Origin: Labia minor
Taxonomy: Eukaryota > Arthropoda > Insecta > Dermaptera > Spongiphoridae
Direction of reading: 5' to 3'
Assembly: GCA_963082975.1 (NCBI GenBank)
Contig: OY720344.1
Coordinates: 66,554,546 to 66,618,545, forward strand
Length of the DNA: 64,000 nt
The translations under genes and the position numbers were made by a program. The notes beneath the pieces were generated by a model. That model was not told the origin of the DNA. It was given only the letters and a program-made list of their open reading frames with translations, and made no database searches. Positions 46,640 through 57,736 of the stretch are shown here, one piece after another (within the stretch, counting starts at the first letter, position 1; every line of letters starts with the position of its first letter).

Positions 46640-47120
46640 TTAAATTGGATTAAATAACATATATATTATATTTAAATTAAATTAAAATGAATAAATAATA
46701 TTTATTAAACCAGCGCATGTTTGGCTCTTTGTTGATGGCACCACGTTACGTGTTGGCGCGTGAGATTTGCAGTGTTAAAAAATTAATTCTGGTATTTTCA
46801 GCCATTCAATCAAGCTGAAATTCTATATATTTTATACAATTTTTAATCATGTGAAAAATTATCAAACATATATCTTTATTTTTACGGTCACTTTAGAGAA
46901 AAAAAATCAAAACGTTGTAAGTAATGACGTTTTTCCGGTTGAGCTACATTTTTCAAAAGTTGATAGAAAACTACGAATTTTGAATAATGCCCGGATGCCA
47001 AATTTCATGATTCTAGCGTAATCTTGTCTACACACACACACACACACACACCTTCAAAACGTATAAAATCATCAAAATCTCAACATCGAAAATTTTTGTG
47101 ATCGCAGTACTATCGTAGTA
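46640..47120 (+). repeat. Family B repeat, longest copy
   Basis: The most continuous copy: 'ggattaaataacatatatat', 'aatatttattaaaccag', 'gtgttggcgcgtga', 'gcagtgttaaaaaattaatt', 'tttccggttgagctaca', the (CA)n tract at 47031-47051 and 'cgaaaatttttgtgatcgca'. Compared with 20735-20960 and 23120-23315 it shows how the two halves around the leucine-rich ORF would join if that ORF were absent. Confidence 0.65.
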
Positions 47121-47758
47121 AAAAGTTCCCTCTCCCTCTTTCTCTATTAGAGTATTGAAAGTATTGAAAGTTCCGCTTTAATATAACCGTGTGGTTTTAA
47201 ATAAAAATTTATATTAAAATTGAAAAATCGAACTTTAATATTAAATCATTCGTATTGTCATTTTCCTTCTTTTTACAACATCTTTTGTTGAATTTTGCTC
47301 TTTTGGCTGATCGGCCCCCGTTGCGTTTTGCTCCACTTGGTTGGTTTCTAATCGATTTGGCCTCAGGTCTCATCAAAAACCAACACCCTTCGAGAGCTCA
47401 CTCTTCTTTCATAAAGCCCCTGACATCCTTTCCCCTTTATTCCCAATCTCTCTACTAATCACAGGATTCAAAATTATATAGAGAATGTTTTTAGCGAATC
47501 TTCCCTTTAAATATGAATCAATAGAATTTTTTCATTATGATGTTTTTTCTCTCTCCCTCTCCCATTTCTTTAGAATTTTTTTATTACTAAAGCAAATTAT
47601 AAAATCAATATAAAATAATAAAAAAAAAAAGATTTTTTTAAAATTACGCTATGTTTTATGCAATGTAGAAGTAAAATTAATTAAAAGCATCTGACTTTTT
47701 TTAATAACATGGCAATTTAACTTTAATCTCTCTCAATGCAAAAATATTAAAAAAATGT
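47121..47758. other. Intergenic; GC-richer patch without a gene
   Basis: 47250-47460 is richer in GC than its surroundings and has an ORF of 67 codons without a domain or splice context. Nothing else seen. Confidence 0.35.
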
Positions 47759-47974
47759 TATGAATTTATATAGAATTATTTTTTCAAATATATTTTTGTT
47801 GATTAATTATTACAATTTATACAAATTATATTACATATGCCTACTTTAGGTACTGGTATTTATTACAAATAATAAATTAATATTAATTTCAAAAAATGTT
47901 ACTCGTTTCTGTTTAATTTTTTATAGAAATAATATTTTTTTATAGAAATTATAAATAATACTTTTATATCAAAA
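47759..47974 (+). repeat. Segmental duplication, copy 1 (empty site)
   Basis: About 216 bases repeated almost unchanged at 48541-48675 + 49315-49396. Here the A6 tract (47891-47896) is uninterrupted; in the second copy a Helentron-like element sits inside it. Confidence 0.9.
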
Positions 47975-48540
47975 TATTCAAAACAATTTTTATTTTGAAA
48001 TTTCTAACAGTTTTCAATTATATAGCCCCTGGGAAGTCAGTAACCAACAGTGCTGTCCAAGCATAACAAGTGAATGAACTTACCCCTATTTTGCATTAAA
48101 ATAAAAAGAAATCAGTTATATATACTCAATATGGAATTAAATTTAAATTTTAAACATAGAATGAAAATATCCATCTTATGAAGATATCAAAATTGGAATA
48201 AATTTCTAAATTCAATAAATGGTTTATCTCAAGCTGATAAATGATATATATATATATATGTATATATATATTTTTATAGTTATTGTTATTCTGGACGGAG
48301 GCAAAACGAAAAATAAAAGATATTACAAATCAGTCAGACCGTTCATGAGTAATAAAAGGTGTAACCTACTCGAGTTTGTGTTACATATGAATATTGTGTA
48401 GTATCTAGTGTTACAAACACTTGGCCAAAATACTGGGAAATGCGGAGTTTAAGATTCACTGTGTAGCAATTCAACATATCAGATTCCATAGCAAAACTCA
48501 TTAATAAGAGAGACAATTTAAAATAGTAATTACTTTCTAC

Positions 48541-49396
48541 TTATGAATTTATATAGGATTATTTTTTCAAATATATTTTTGTTGATTAATTATTACAATT
48601 TATACAAATTATAGTACATATGCCTACTTTAGGTACTGGTATTTATTAAAAATAATAAATTAATATTAATTTCAAATAAGTTGACCTGTGGCCAGGTCCG
48701 AACCGACCGACGGTTTGAAGTAAATTAATTTCCAGCTACAGAAACAATTTCAAATAATTTTAATATATCTATTAATGTAATAAAAAACAGATAGGCATAT
48801 AACATAAATATTTTTAATTTTATTTTATTTATAATATATATGTAAGACCAGGCTGTGACGTCATGAATGGCTGGATGACGTCATATAATTTTAAATCAAG
48901 AAAAAACTAATAAAGATGATTTTCCCGAGGATAAAACCAATACAAAGTGCATGATTTGTGGAGACATGTAAAAAAATCTCCTCATGTGAAATTTGGTGTG
49001 AAAATAACCCTTCCCTTCCTATCGTCGATCGCTAATACTACCACTTCCGGTTCACGGATTTGCACCAAAAGTTGATCAATTCATCCCACTGATGCATTAA
49101 GTAAATATACCAAATTTCATCAAAATCGGTTGAGCCGTTCAGGCTGTACACATCTATACGGACGCACAGACGGACAGACGGACGGACGGACAGACATCAT
49201 GCTAAAAATACTTTTTGCTGTTTAGAAAATGCATGATTCGTGGAGATATGTAAAAATCTCCACATGTGAAATTTGGTGTGAAAACAATACATCCCTTACT
49301 ATCGTCGGTCGGTAAAAATGTTACTCGTTTCTGTTTAATTTTTTATAGGAATAATATTTTTTTATAGAAATTATAAATAATACTTTTATATCAAAA
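48541..49396 (+). repeat. Segmental duplication, copy 2 (filled site)
   Basis: Matches 47759-47974 with few mismatches but is split at 48675/49315 by the element 48676-49314. Two A remain on the left and four on the right, adding up to the six of the empty copy. Confidence 0.9.
48676..49314 (-). mobile_element. Helentron/DINE-1-like element, complete, with empty-site proof
   Basis: 639 bases, ATAAGTTGACC ... CGGTCGGTA in reverse orientation. Comparison with the duplicate locus gives its borders to the base and shows that no target bases were duplicated or lost. All parts are present: hairpin, inverted repeats, TGACGTCA pair (48856-48883), core, GTCY tract (49160-49196, reverse strand GGAC), stem blocks. 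Confidence 0.9.
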
Positions 49397-49626
49397 ACTA
49401 TTTTAAAGAAACAAGTTAAAATGCATCTATTAATGTGAAATTGAATATAATTTTAAGTTAAAATTTTATTCCCACACTTCCTTAAAAATTTTTGAAGTGA
49501 AAAAATTATTTTTCTGGGCTAATCCTTTTTTAACCATATGGGTCCCATTGTAGTATAAAATGAATTTATGGCGTTATTTTAATTCATTATTGAAGTATAA
49601 GAAGTTATTTTGTGATTATCAATAAA

Positions 49627-50333
49627 ATAAGTTGACCTGTGGCCAGGTCCGAACCGACCGACGGTTTGAAATAAATTAATTTCCAGCTACAGAAACAATT
49701 TCAAATAATTTTAATATATCTATTAATGTAGTAAAAAACAGATATGGATATAACATAAATATTTTTAATTTTATTTTATTTATAATATATAACTGAAGTA
49801 GCCGGCGTTGCCGGCGTTACCCGAGGCTGTGACGTCATGAAGGGCTGGGTGACGTCATATAATTTTAAATTAAGAAAAACATAATGAAGATGATTTTTTC
49901 CGAGGATAAAACCAATACATTCGTGGTGATATGTAAAAAAATCTCCTTATGTGAAATTTGGTGCGAAAATAACCCTTCCCTTCTTATCGTCGATCGCTAA
50001 TACTACCACTTCCGGTTTCCGGATTTGCACCAAAAGTTGATCAATTCATCCCACTGATGCATTAAGTAAATATACCAAATTTCATCAAAATCCGTTAAGC
50101 CGTTCAGGCTGTACACATCTATACGGACGGACAGACGGACGGACAGACGGACGGACAGACGGACAGACGGACGGACAGACATCATGCTAAAAATACTTTT
50201 TTCTGTTAAGAAAATGCATGATTCGTGGAGATATGTAAAAATCTCCACATGTGAAATTTGGTGTGAAAACAATACCTCCCTTACTATCGTCGGTCGGTAA
50301 AAACAATACCTCCCTTACTATCGTCGGTCGGTA
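49627..50333 (-). mobile_element. Helentron/DINE-1-like element with duplicated 5' terminus
   Basis: Reverse copy from ATAAGTTGACC to CGGTCGGTA at 50299, followed by a second copy of the last 34 bases (50300-50333) that ends in the same CGGTCGGTA. It has the longest GTCY tract of the window (50122-50180). A GC-rich insert 'AGCCGGCGTTGCCGGCGTTA' at about 49799-49820 sits next to the TGACGTCA pair and is related to the one at 26545. Confidence 0.82.
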
Positions 50334-52240
50334 AAAATTATGGCTAAAATTTCAATTCTAAATTGTATCTATTTGTGTGTGTAGTATCATGTTATAAAAT
50401 TGATACATTCTTTTACAACATTGATATATTTATAATATATTCAATTTAATAATTATTTATAATTAAAGAGAAAATTCTTATTTTTGTGTCTATACAATCT
50501 AATAAGATATAATTTAGAAACTAATGGTTTTGAATTTTGTTATTCTCTTTGATTCCAAAAGTTTACAATTAAATTTATTATATTAATTGAATTTTTTTTT
50601 ATTTAAGCTGAATGCCTTTAAATGTCTAAAGGCATCAACTTGCGTTAAATAAAACGTTAACCCGTTTAAATAAGTGAGTTGCTTGTTGGAAATTAATATT
50701 CTCCCTTAGTAAAGTGAAAAAAAGGGTGACTCTTTCGTACTTAACTAAGCTTGTGGTTGTGTTGATGGTGAATTTGCTTTAATGAAACAACCCTCTACCT
50801 AGTTAATTCGTTGAATACCATAACAATTAAACTCTATTTGTTTTTTTCTAAGCAAACTAATATTTGTTCTATATATATATTAAGATCTATTAAAAAGAGA
50901 TATCAGCTATTTATTTATATTGTATAAATATTATTAAATGTATTGGTGAAGAATTTACTTTAGTGTGGTAATGAATGGGGAGCGACTTATTTTAGTTCAA
51001 TGAACAGAATCGATTTAGGTTGACTTTCCAAGTAAATAACATGTGGCAAGGCTTTCCTTTGAATTGCATGGCAGGTGACTTTGTCTTGTTTTGTATTAGC
51101 AATTTGCAATGTCGTAAAATAAATGCTCTTTATAGTCATTAATAATGTATGGATTGGGAGTTTTAAAAATGTGGTATATACAAATTATTTTTTCCAGCTT
51201 ATTCCAAATTTAGAGAGCCAGTATCATTTATGCTATTCAAAGATGATTTTAATCCTGTTCTAAATTTTTTTTTCTGAAATTCTTATTAACAATATTATAA
51301 TAGTTGATTAAATCTAATCTTTGAGTTGACAGTAGTTATTTTAACATTTTCATAAAGTAATTTTCAAATTATCAAAATAAAAATCTAGACATTTCTTTTA
51401 TTTAAAATATTCAATATAAAAATAAAATAATTTATTTATAATTTAATTTTTTTTTAATTTAAAGAAAAATAAAAATACATTATAAATATATAATTTCTCT
51501 TATAAAATTTTGGACTTTTATTATTCAAAAATTAAGATACATTTTAAACAATTTTTTTGTTAAAATTTCAAACAAAGAAACTTTTTTAAGATCAATCAAA
51601 GACTTGTTAGTTAATGTCATTTAAATTATAATTTATTTAAGTTCATTATAGGCTTGTTTAGATGGTTATTATAAAATAAATTAATAAAAAAAAATTTTGA
51701 AAATCTACGATTATTCTTCAAAAATTCTTTTAAATTTGATTAAATATTTATATAATTGATATTTATAATATTTTACATTCATTTTTTGTGATAAATTGTT
51801 TATATCATTTAATTTATGTTTATGTTTGATGATTGATAGTAATATTTTTCGAGCGTAAACAGTGAAAGGGGTTTATTAACAAAATAATTACACAAGAAAA
51901 TTAGACTATAATTAAAGAATACGATCGATTTAGATTTTAAGGGTAAATAATTAAATGTCCAATTAGAGTGTAATCATGGCGCTCTACAAAATCATCGCAA
52001 AATTAATTTTTTTATTAGAAAACATTAATAATTTAATAATTTAGTATTCCTATTAATAATTCTGAAATGGGAAGAAAATTTAATTCTATATCATAAATCT
52101 ATAATAATATAAAACGGTTTTATTAAAACAAAAAAACTTAATATATATTGGACTAAGAACTTTAAAAGCAAATTTATTTAGTAGATATATTTATTTCTTC
52201 TAAATCACACAGTCATTGCAAATAGTAAAATTCTTGAAAT
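50334..52240. other. AT-rich intergenic, nothing seen
   Basis: No coding exon or element end. A small hairpin ATGCCTTTA/TAAAGGCAT lies at 50610-50635. Confidence 0.4.
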
Positions 52241-52379
52241 TTATTTAAACAAAAACAAAATCTCTTAACTTTTTTAAATTCAATACGCCTATCAAGCCGG
52301 GATATTTTATGGCGGATCCTTTCAATCTTCTCCTCTGATTTTCTTGATTGGTGACGCTAATTTTCATTACATTTTTATT

Positions 52380-52481
52380 TTTTTCTGTTAAGAAAATGCA
52401 TGATTCGTGGAGATATGTAAAAATCTCCACATGTGAAATTTGGTGTGAAAACAATACCTCCCTTACTATCGTCGGTCGGTA
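52380..52481 (-). mobile_element. Helentron/DINE-1-like 5'-terminal fragment
   Basis: Only the outermost ~100 bases: 'ctgttaagaaaatgcatgat', the first stem block and CGGTCGGTA at 52473-52481. It is followed at once by a CTGGGACACCGAG-type repeat piece (52483-52570). Confidence 0.85.
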
Positions 52482-53002
52482 AAAAATGATTCATTATTAT
52501 TGGGTTTAGCTACCTGGGACACCGAGCTCTCGCTCGACCATTTAAAAAATATTGATATACAATTATTTAATTATTTATTACATTTATTAATTAATAATTG
52601 AAACTAAAACAAAAAATAATATAATTTAGTGATTTTAATTGACGTTTTGAAAATATGTTTGTATAAAACATTAAAAATAATATATTTTTTTTTATATTAG
52701 ACAATGATAAAATGTATACCTTTACTTTTAAAAAGACTGCCGTTTTTAAAATAATTAAATTTTATATAGATTATAAAATAAAAATTATTGTAATAACATT
52801 AAAAATATTGAAATAAAAAATAATAGTAATAGTTTTTTCATATAACGTTATTCATGTTTATGTTTTTATTTTTATGTTATATTTATATTTATATTTTATT
52901 ATAAATTTTATTTTATTTTTCTAATATTATTGTTTGAAATATAATGTTTTTGAAATATGGCTCGTTTTGGAAGATTGACCAGCTAATGAGACTATTTGGA
53001 AC

Positions 53003-55250
53003 CTATGCAACTTGGCAATAAAGGTTCCTTATTAATTTTAATATGAAGCAATCAATGCGATTTATGTTTGCTTCGTTATATATCTTTTCATTACTGATAG
53101 ACCGAGTATAACCAGAATGCGCTGATCTGTATTTACCAAGGCAAGGTCTCAGGCTTTTCCTTTCAAATATTCGGATCAGTTCCATGTCAGTGGCTCTCTG
53201 ATTAAACTAAACGTTACAGCTGTATGTGATGATAGGAAGGATTAGAAGTGGATAGGATAATATTTTTATTTTATGGTCAAGGTCTCGATTAAAGAAAAGA
53301 TTATTTAGTGACATAAATGAAGCCTTTCCCTTAGCTAATTGAATGCAAGTGTTTATTTAAGTATAATAAATCATCTAATTTTAGGCCTAAATATTTAACT
53401 AATCGTTTGTTAGAGATGGTTTCATTTTCAAATTTGATTTTAAATTTATTCCAATTTTTTTTCAAATTTGTGTTCCCTTTGTCTAATATTGCTCTAAATA
53501 GAATTGTTTCACATTTGTGTAAATTAATTTTTAGTTTCCATGTGTCATAAAATGAATGAATTTTTTCAAAAATTGATTGTAGTTCTGTTTGAATTTTTGA
53601 AGGTTTTTTTACTGAGACATACACTATGAGATCGTGAGCGAAGGCAATGGCTTTTTTAATTGGAGAAGTATTTAGTTGGAAACATTCTAAGGTTTCGCTT
53701 ATGTATATTTTGAATAGTATTGGAGAATTTACTGTTCCCTGTTGCGAACCGTCGCTTACATCAAATGCAGTTGAAGATTCTTCTTTAAAGTTTGTGACTT
53801 TAAAAGATATTCCCTCGATCATATCAAAGACCATTTTAATTAAATTTCTATTAAATCCTTTTTTGAGCATTTTGAAAATTAGTCTATCTCGCCAAACCGT
53901 GTCAAAAGCTTTTTCTACATCAATTAGACATGCATCTACACTTTCTTTATTATTAAGGGCCCAATGTATATTCGAGGTTAATTTATAGATAGCGTGAACG
54001 GTTGAATGTTTGGCTTGAAATCCGAATTGAGCTTCTGGTAAAATTTCGTATTCTTCGCAAAAAGAGATTAGCTAACTTTACTTTTCCAATATTAGGTAAT
54101 AAACTAATAGGTCAAAAATTTAATAATGATTTAGAATTGTTTTTTTTGGAATTGGAACGACTTTTGCCTGTTTCTAGACTTTGGGAAAGTATCTATTGTT
54201 TAGGCAGTTATCTATAATAATAAAAGCAAGTGTAATGTGTCTGTTTGTCTGTGTGTTTGTTTGACCGAGCTCTCCAGCAAAAACTATCGCACTCAGGGAC
54301 CTGGAATTTTTTACACGGAAGCACAAAGGGGCTGGCCACCAGACCTCGAAGCCCGATTTTCGTTTTTTTAATTAGAAAAATTTTAAAAAAATTATAAAGA
54401 ATATTAATTAAAAATAGTTTAGTTACCATACTAGATCATAGAGGCGCTGGTGGCGATAATTTGGCGGTAATTTAAATTCTGAGCAATGTGCAGATAAAAA
54501 TCTTTTTATTTACAATATCTCAATTGATCTTATTGGCCTTTTAAACTTTGAAAACATTCACATTACGGCTATAATTTAATACTATTAATTTTTAAGATTA
54601 TGTGAGTAAATTATTTTAATTAAGAAAATTTGATCTCATAATTGGATTTTCACGTAAGATTTTAATATATAATATATTTTTTAATATTATTTTTATAGTA
54701 GTTTAGTGTTATGCTAATTTTATATTTTATTTTTATTTTGTTTACTCTGATTTTTTTTTAAATAAATTAATAACATTTAAAGTAGCATAAAAAATTAATC
54801 GAGGTAGGAAAATTGATGGGGTTTGAAATTAATAGTGATAAGACAAAATAATTAGTATCAGAGAGAATAATATTTGCAAAGAATTTAAATCGAGGTTGCA
54901 ATCGGGAAATTATTATCAAAGGGGATCAAAATTATTAAATTATAGGTCATAAAATAGAGAAGGCTGGGGCCGACAGGGCACATGGCTAGCATGGGAGAGG
55001 AAAATATATTGGTGGAAGTTCGATTGGAAAACGTCCGTTTGGAAGACCAATTGTGAACAGGGTGGACAATGTAGGAAGGAACGTGAGAGAGATAGGATAG
55101 GGTAGGAGTTAGATGGTTATAGCTCAGAATAGGGACACTCGGGGGGGGGGGGGTACAGGGGGCGTCTAGGTGTGAAGAGCGCCGAAGGCGCTCTGATCAG
55201 CTAGTTGAATAATATTGCGAAATTTTTTTTGGTATATGTTTTAGAGCTAA
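53003..55250 (-). pseudogene. Jockey-like reverse-transcriptase relic, split by a Helitron
   Basis: Minus-strand polymerase. From the right: KKISQYYSN (about 55215-55245); after the Helitron 54211-55204, NNCLNNRYFPKV, a stop, KQAKVVPIPKK, PISLLPNIGKV with another stop, a frame change near 54055, then LPEAQFGFQAKHSTVHA, CLIDVEKAFDTVW, the block SDGSQQGTVNSPILF, and FAHDLIVYV where active enzymes have YADD. INLHKCETILF and KYLGLKLDD follow. The C-terminal part resumes at 53185-53003 (LRPCLGKYRSAHSGYT, LIRNLYCQVA). Catalytic Asp loss and stops make it dead. Confidence 0.9.
54211..55204 (+). mobile_element. Helitron inserted in the jockey relic
   Basis: 994 bases beginning TCTATAATAATAAAAGC after an A and ending with hairpin GAGCGCCGAAGGCGCTC, then TGATCAG and CTAG before T. 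Reading the jockey frame across the insertion (…YYSN|NNCLNN…) shows the host sequence is uninterrupted when the Helitron is removed, with no duplication. The last ~250 bases resemble the end of the Helitron at 44791-45526, the 5' end differs, and a (G)14 run lies at 55141-55153. Confidence 0.88.
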
Positions 55251-55344
55251 TGTCTATCAATTTTATATTTCTTAACATAAAAATCTTTGATGTTATATTT
55301 ATTTGGAAGAAGGTGGATAATTTTTAAAATGTCACTATACCTGA

Positions 55345-55790
55345 CGTTGAGATTTGCAGTGTTAAAAAATTAATTCTGGTATTTTCAGCGATTCAATCAA
55401 GTTGAAATTATATATATAGCAGTTTTATATAATTTTTAATCATGGGAAAAATTATCAAACATATATCTTTATTTTTATGGTCACTTTAGAGGAAAAAAAA
55501 TCAAAACGTTGTAGGTAATGACCCTCTTCCGGTTGAGCTACATTTCTCAAAAGTTGATAGAAAACTACGAATTTTAAATAATACCAAACAAAATTTCATG
55601 ATTCTAGCTCAAACCCTTTTTGCGTAATCTTATCTATATACATACACACATACACACAGACACACACAGACATTTTTCTCAACCTTAGTGAAAATGATTC
55701 AGGAACCTTCAAAACGTATAAAAACATCAAAATCTCAACATCGAAAATTTTCGTGATCACAATACTATTTCTGGCGAGATAGTAAAAACG
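55345..55790 (+). repeat. Family B repeat
   Basis: Contains 'gagatttgcagtgttaaaaa', 'ttttcagcgattcaatcaag', 'ccggttgagctaca', a CA/ACAC tract at 55640-55668, 'catttttctcaacctt' and 'atcgaaaattttcgtgatca'. Truncated on the left relative to 46640. Confidence 0.65.
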
Positions 55791-55799
55791 AATAAATAC

Positions 55800-57208
55800 A
55801 AAAGTCTATATAAAAATAACAATTATTAGAACACTCATCCAACCAAACACAATCGAAATGAAAAAGAATATTTTCTATCAAAAGAAAAAAAAATAATCTG
55901 AAAAGCAAGCACGTTCGAAATGAGTTATTATCTTTCAATCGTTTTGATAGATTTGTAATTTAATTTTTCTAAAGACGCAATTTCATTTTATCTTGAATTT
56001 CTTTTTTCAATAGTAGGTATATTTTTATTGATATTTTTTTACTATTTGAACATATATGTCCTAAAATTAATATAAAAACGAAATTTTTATATTTCTTTTA
56101 TTTTTATTTTGTATTTTTAAAATTCGTTTTACTTCAATTATTTAGTAATTTTTGTATATTTTCATATTATCGAAGCTAGAAGATAAGAAGATAAAAAATA
56201 TGACCAACTTTAAAATTTATAATTAAAATTTATAAATAAAACATATTTTATGAATTTCATATTATTAATTGATTAGAAAAAAATGTAATTTTTAAAGAAA
56301 CGAATGTATTTCTATCTGGGCTTATCTTAATCGTCATCAAATGTCAACATTCTACTCTCCAGGGGATCCTTTAGGAAACTAGAAGCTTGACATGTCATTA
56401 AAGACTTGAAAGAGCGCATACGAAAATTGTCATTGAAATCAAATAATAATTAAATATGATAATGATTTCATATCAGATCCTTTAAATAAGCAAAATATTT
56501 TTTAATATAAACTTCTCGGAATAATTTTCCTTCAAATCTATATTTTAAATAAAATATTGTAGAAGAATTCTATAATATAATTGTTATACCTCGTATACAA
56601 AATATTAAATAAATTTATTAATCAATATAATAAATGCATAAAAAAACATAACAAAATATATAGATTTAAGATATGTATGGAATAATAGAGTTTCTCAAAT
56701 GATTAAAATGAAAATAATTAATAATCTTTCTATTTTAAGAGTAGTTTTTCGAAACAATGATTAAAAAAATGAGGAAATAGGATAATTAAAATAGCCTAAG
56801 GATATGAATTAGGTTTTATTTTTTACACATGTTTTGAAAAAGATTTAAATAATAATGTCAAGAGGCAGGAAATATTGATCATTTATTGTCGCCCATTTTA
56901 TGAACGTTCAAAGGTATTGCCAATTAATCTGATCATCCACATGGAAAAAGATCATAACGATGACTTTTCCAATGTTCGTCGCTTTTAATTGCAAACATGG
57001 AGCAATTTCTGTTTATCAAAAAAAGGCAATTGGGCAATCGAAGATTACAGTTCTATTTACACTATCGATTTATTAATCTCTGGTTGTGAAAAATACGAAA
57101 AACATCGAACCATTATATTTTTTCGATCTAAATTCATATTTATTATAGATATGGTGAAGATTATATTTTTTTATTTTTTTTTTTTTTTTTGTTATATTAA
57201 TATCTAAT
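55800..57208. other. AT-rich intergenic, no gene seen
   Basis: The ORF at 56989-57207 is slightly richer in GC over its first half (56930-57120) but has no domain or splice context. Confidence 0.35.
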
Positions 57209-57212
57209 AAAA

Positions 57213-57736
57213 ATGAGCTGTGGCCAGGTATAGAACCGACTGACGATTTGAAATAAATTAATTTCCAAACAACATTAATATATTATATATATTATATATA
57301 GGTATATATATATATATATATATATATAAAGTATCAAAAAAATTATTTTTAAAACTTGAATTAAAATTATTAAATTATATTATCTTTGTTTTTATTTTTA
57401 GTTTAATTACTCAATTATTAATTACTACTATATTTTAAGTGAAAAATTTCCGACAATGAATATAAAATGAATACTTTGTAAACTATCACTTCCGGTCTTC
57501 GGATATACACCAGAAGTTGATGAATTCATGCTACTGATGCATTAAGTAAATATACCAAATTTTATCAAATTCGTTGAGCCGTTCGAGCTGTAGTATATAT
57601 CTATACGGACGGCCAGTCATCATGCTAAAAATACTTTTTCTGTTAAGAAAATGCATGATTCGTGGAGATATGTAAAAATCTCCACATGTGAAATTTGGTG
57701 TGAAAACAATACCTCCCTTACTATCGTCGGTCGGTA
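57213..57736 (-). mobile_element. Helentron/DINE-1-like copy, diverged
   Basis: Reverse copy with a degraded 3' end (GAGCTGTGGCCAGG, CCGACTGACG), a (TA)n tract at 57287-57328 in place of the CRE-like region, a core with only a remnant of GTCY (57604-57616), and an intact 5' end CGGTCGGTA. The most decayed of the nearly full-length copies. Confidence 0.78.

Noticed and set aside
47255..47458. 67-codon ORF
   Set aside because: Proline/phenylalanine-rich chance frame in a CT-rich patch; no domain, no upstream context.
50003..50272. ORF with repeated SVRPSVRLSVR
   Set aside because: It is the translation of the GTCY microsatellite in a Helentron-like copy; the same happens at 3334-3558, 17570-17776 and 26049-26255, without a common start or conserved frame.
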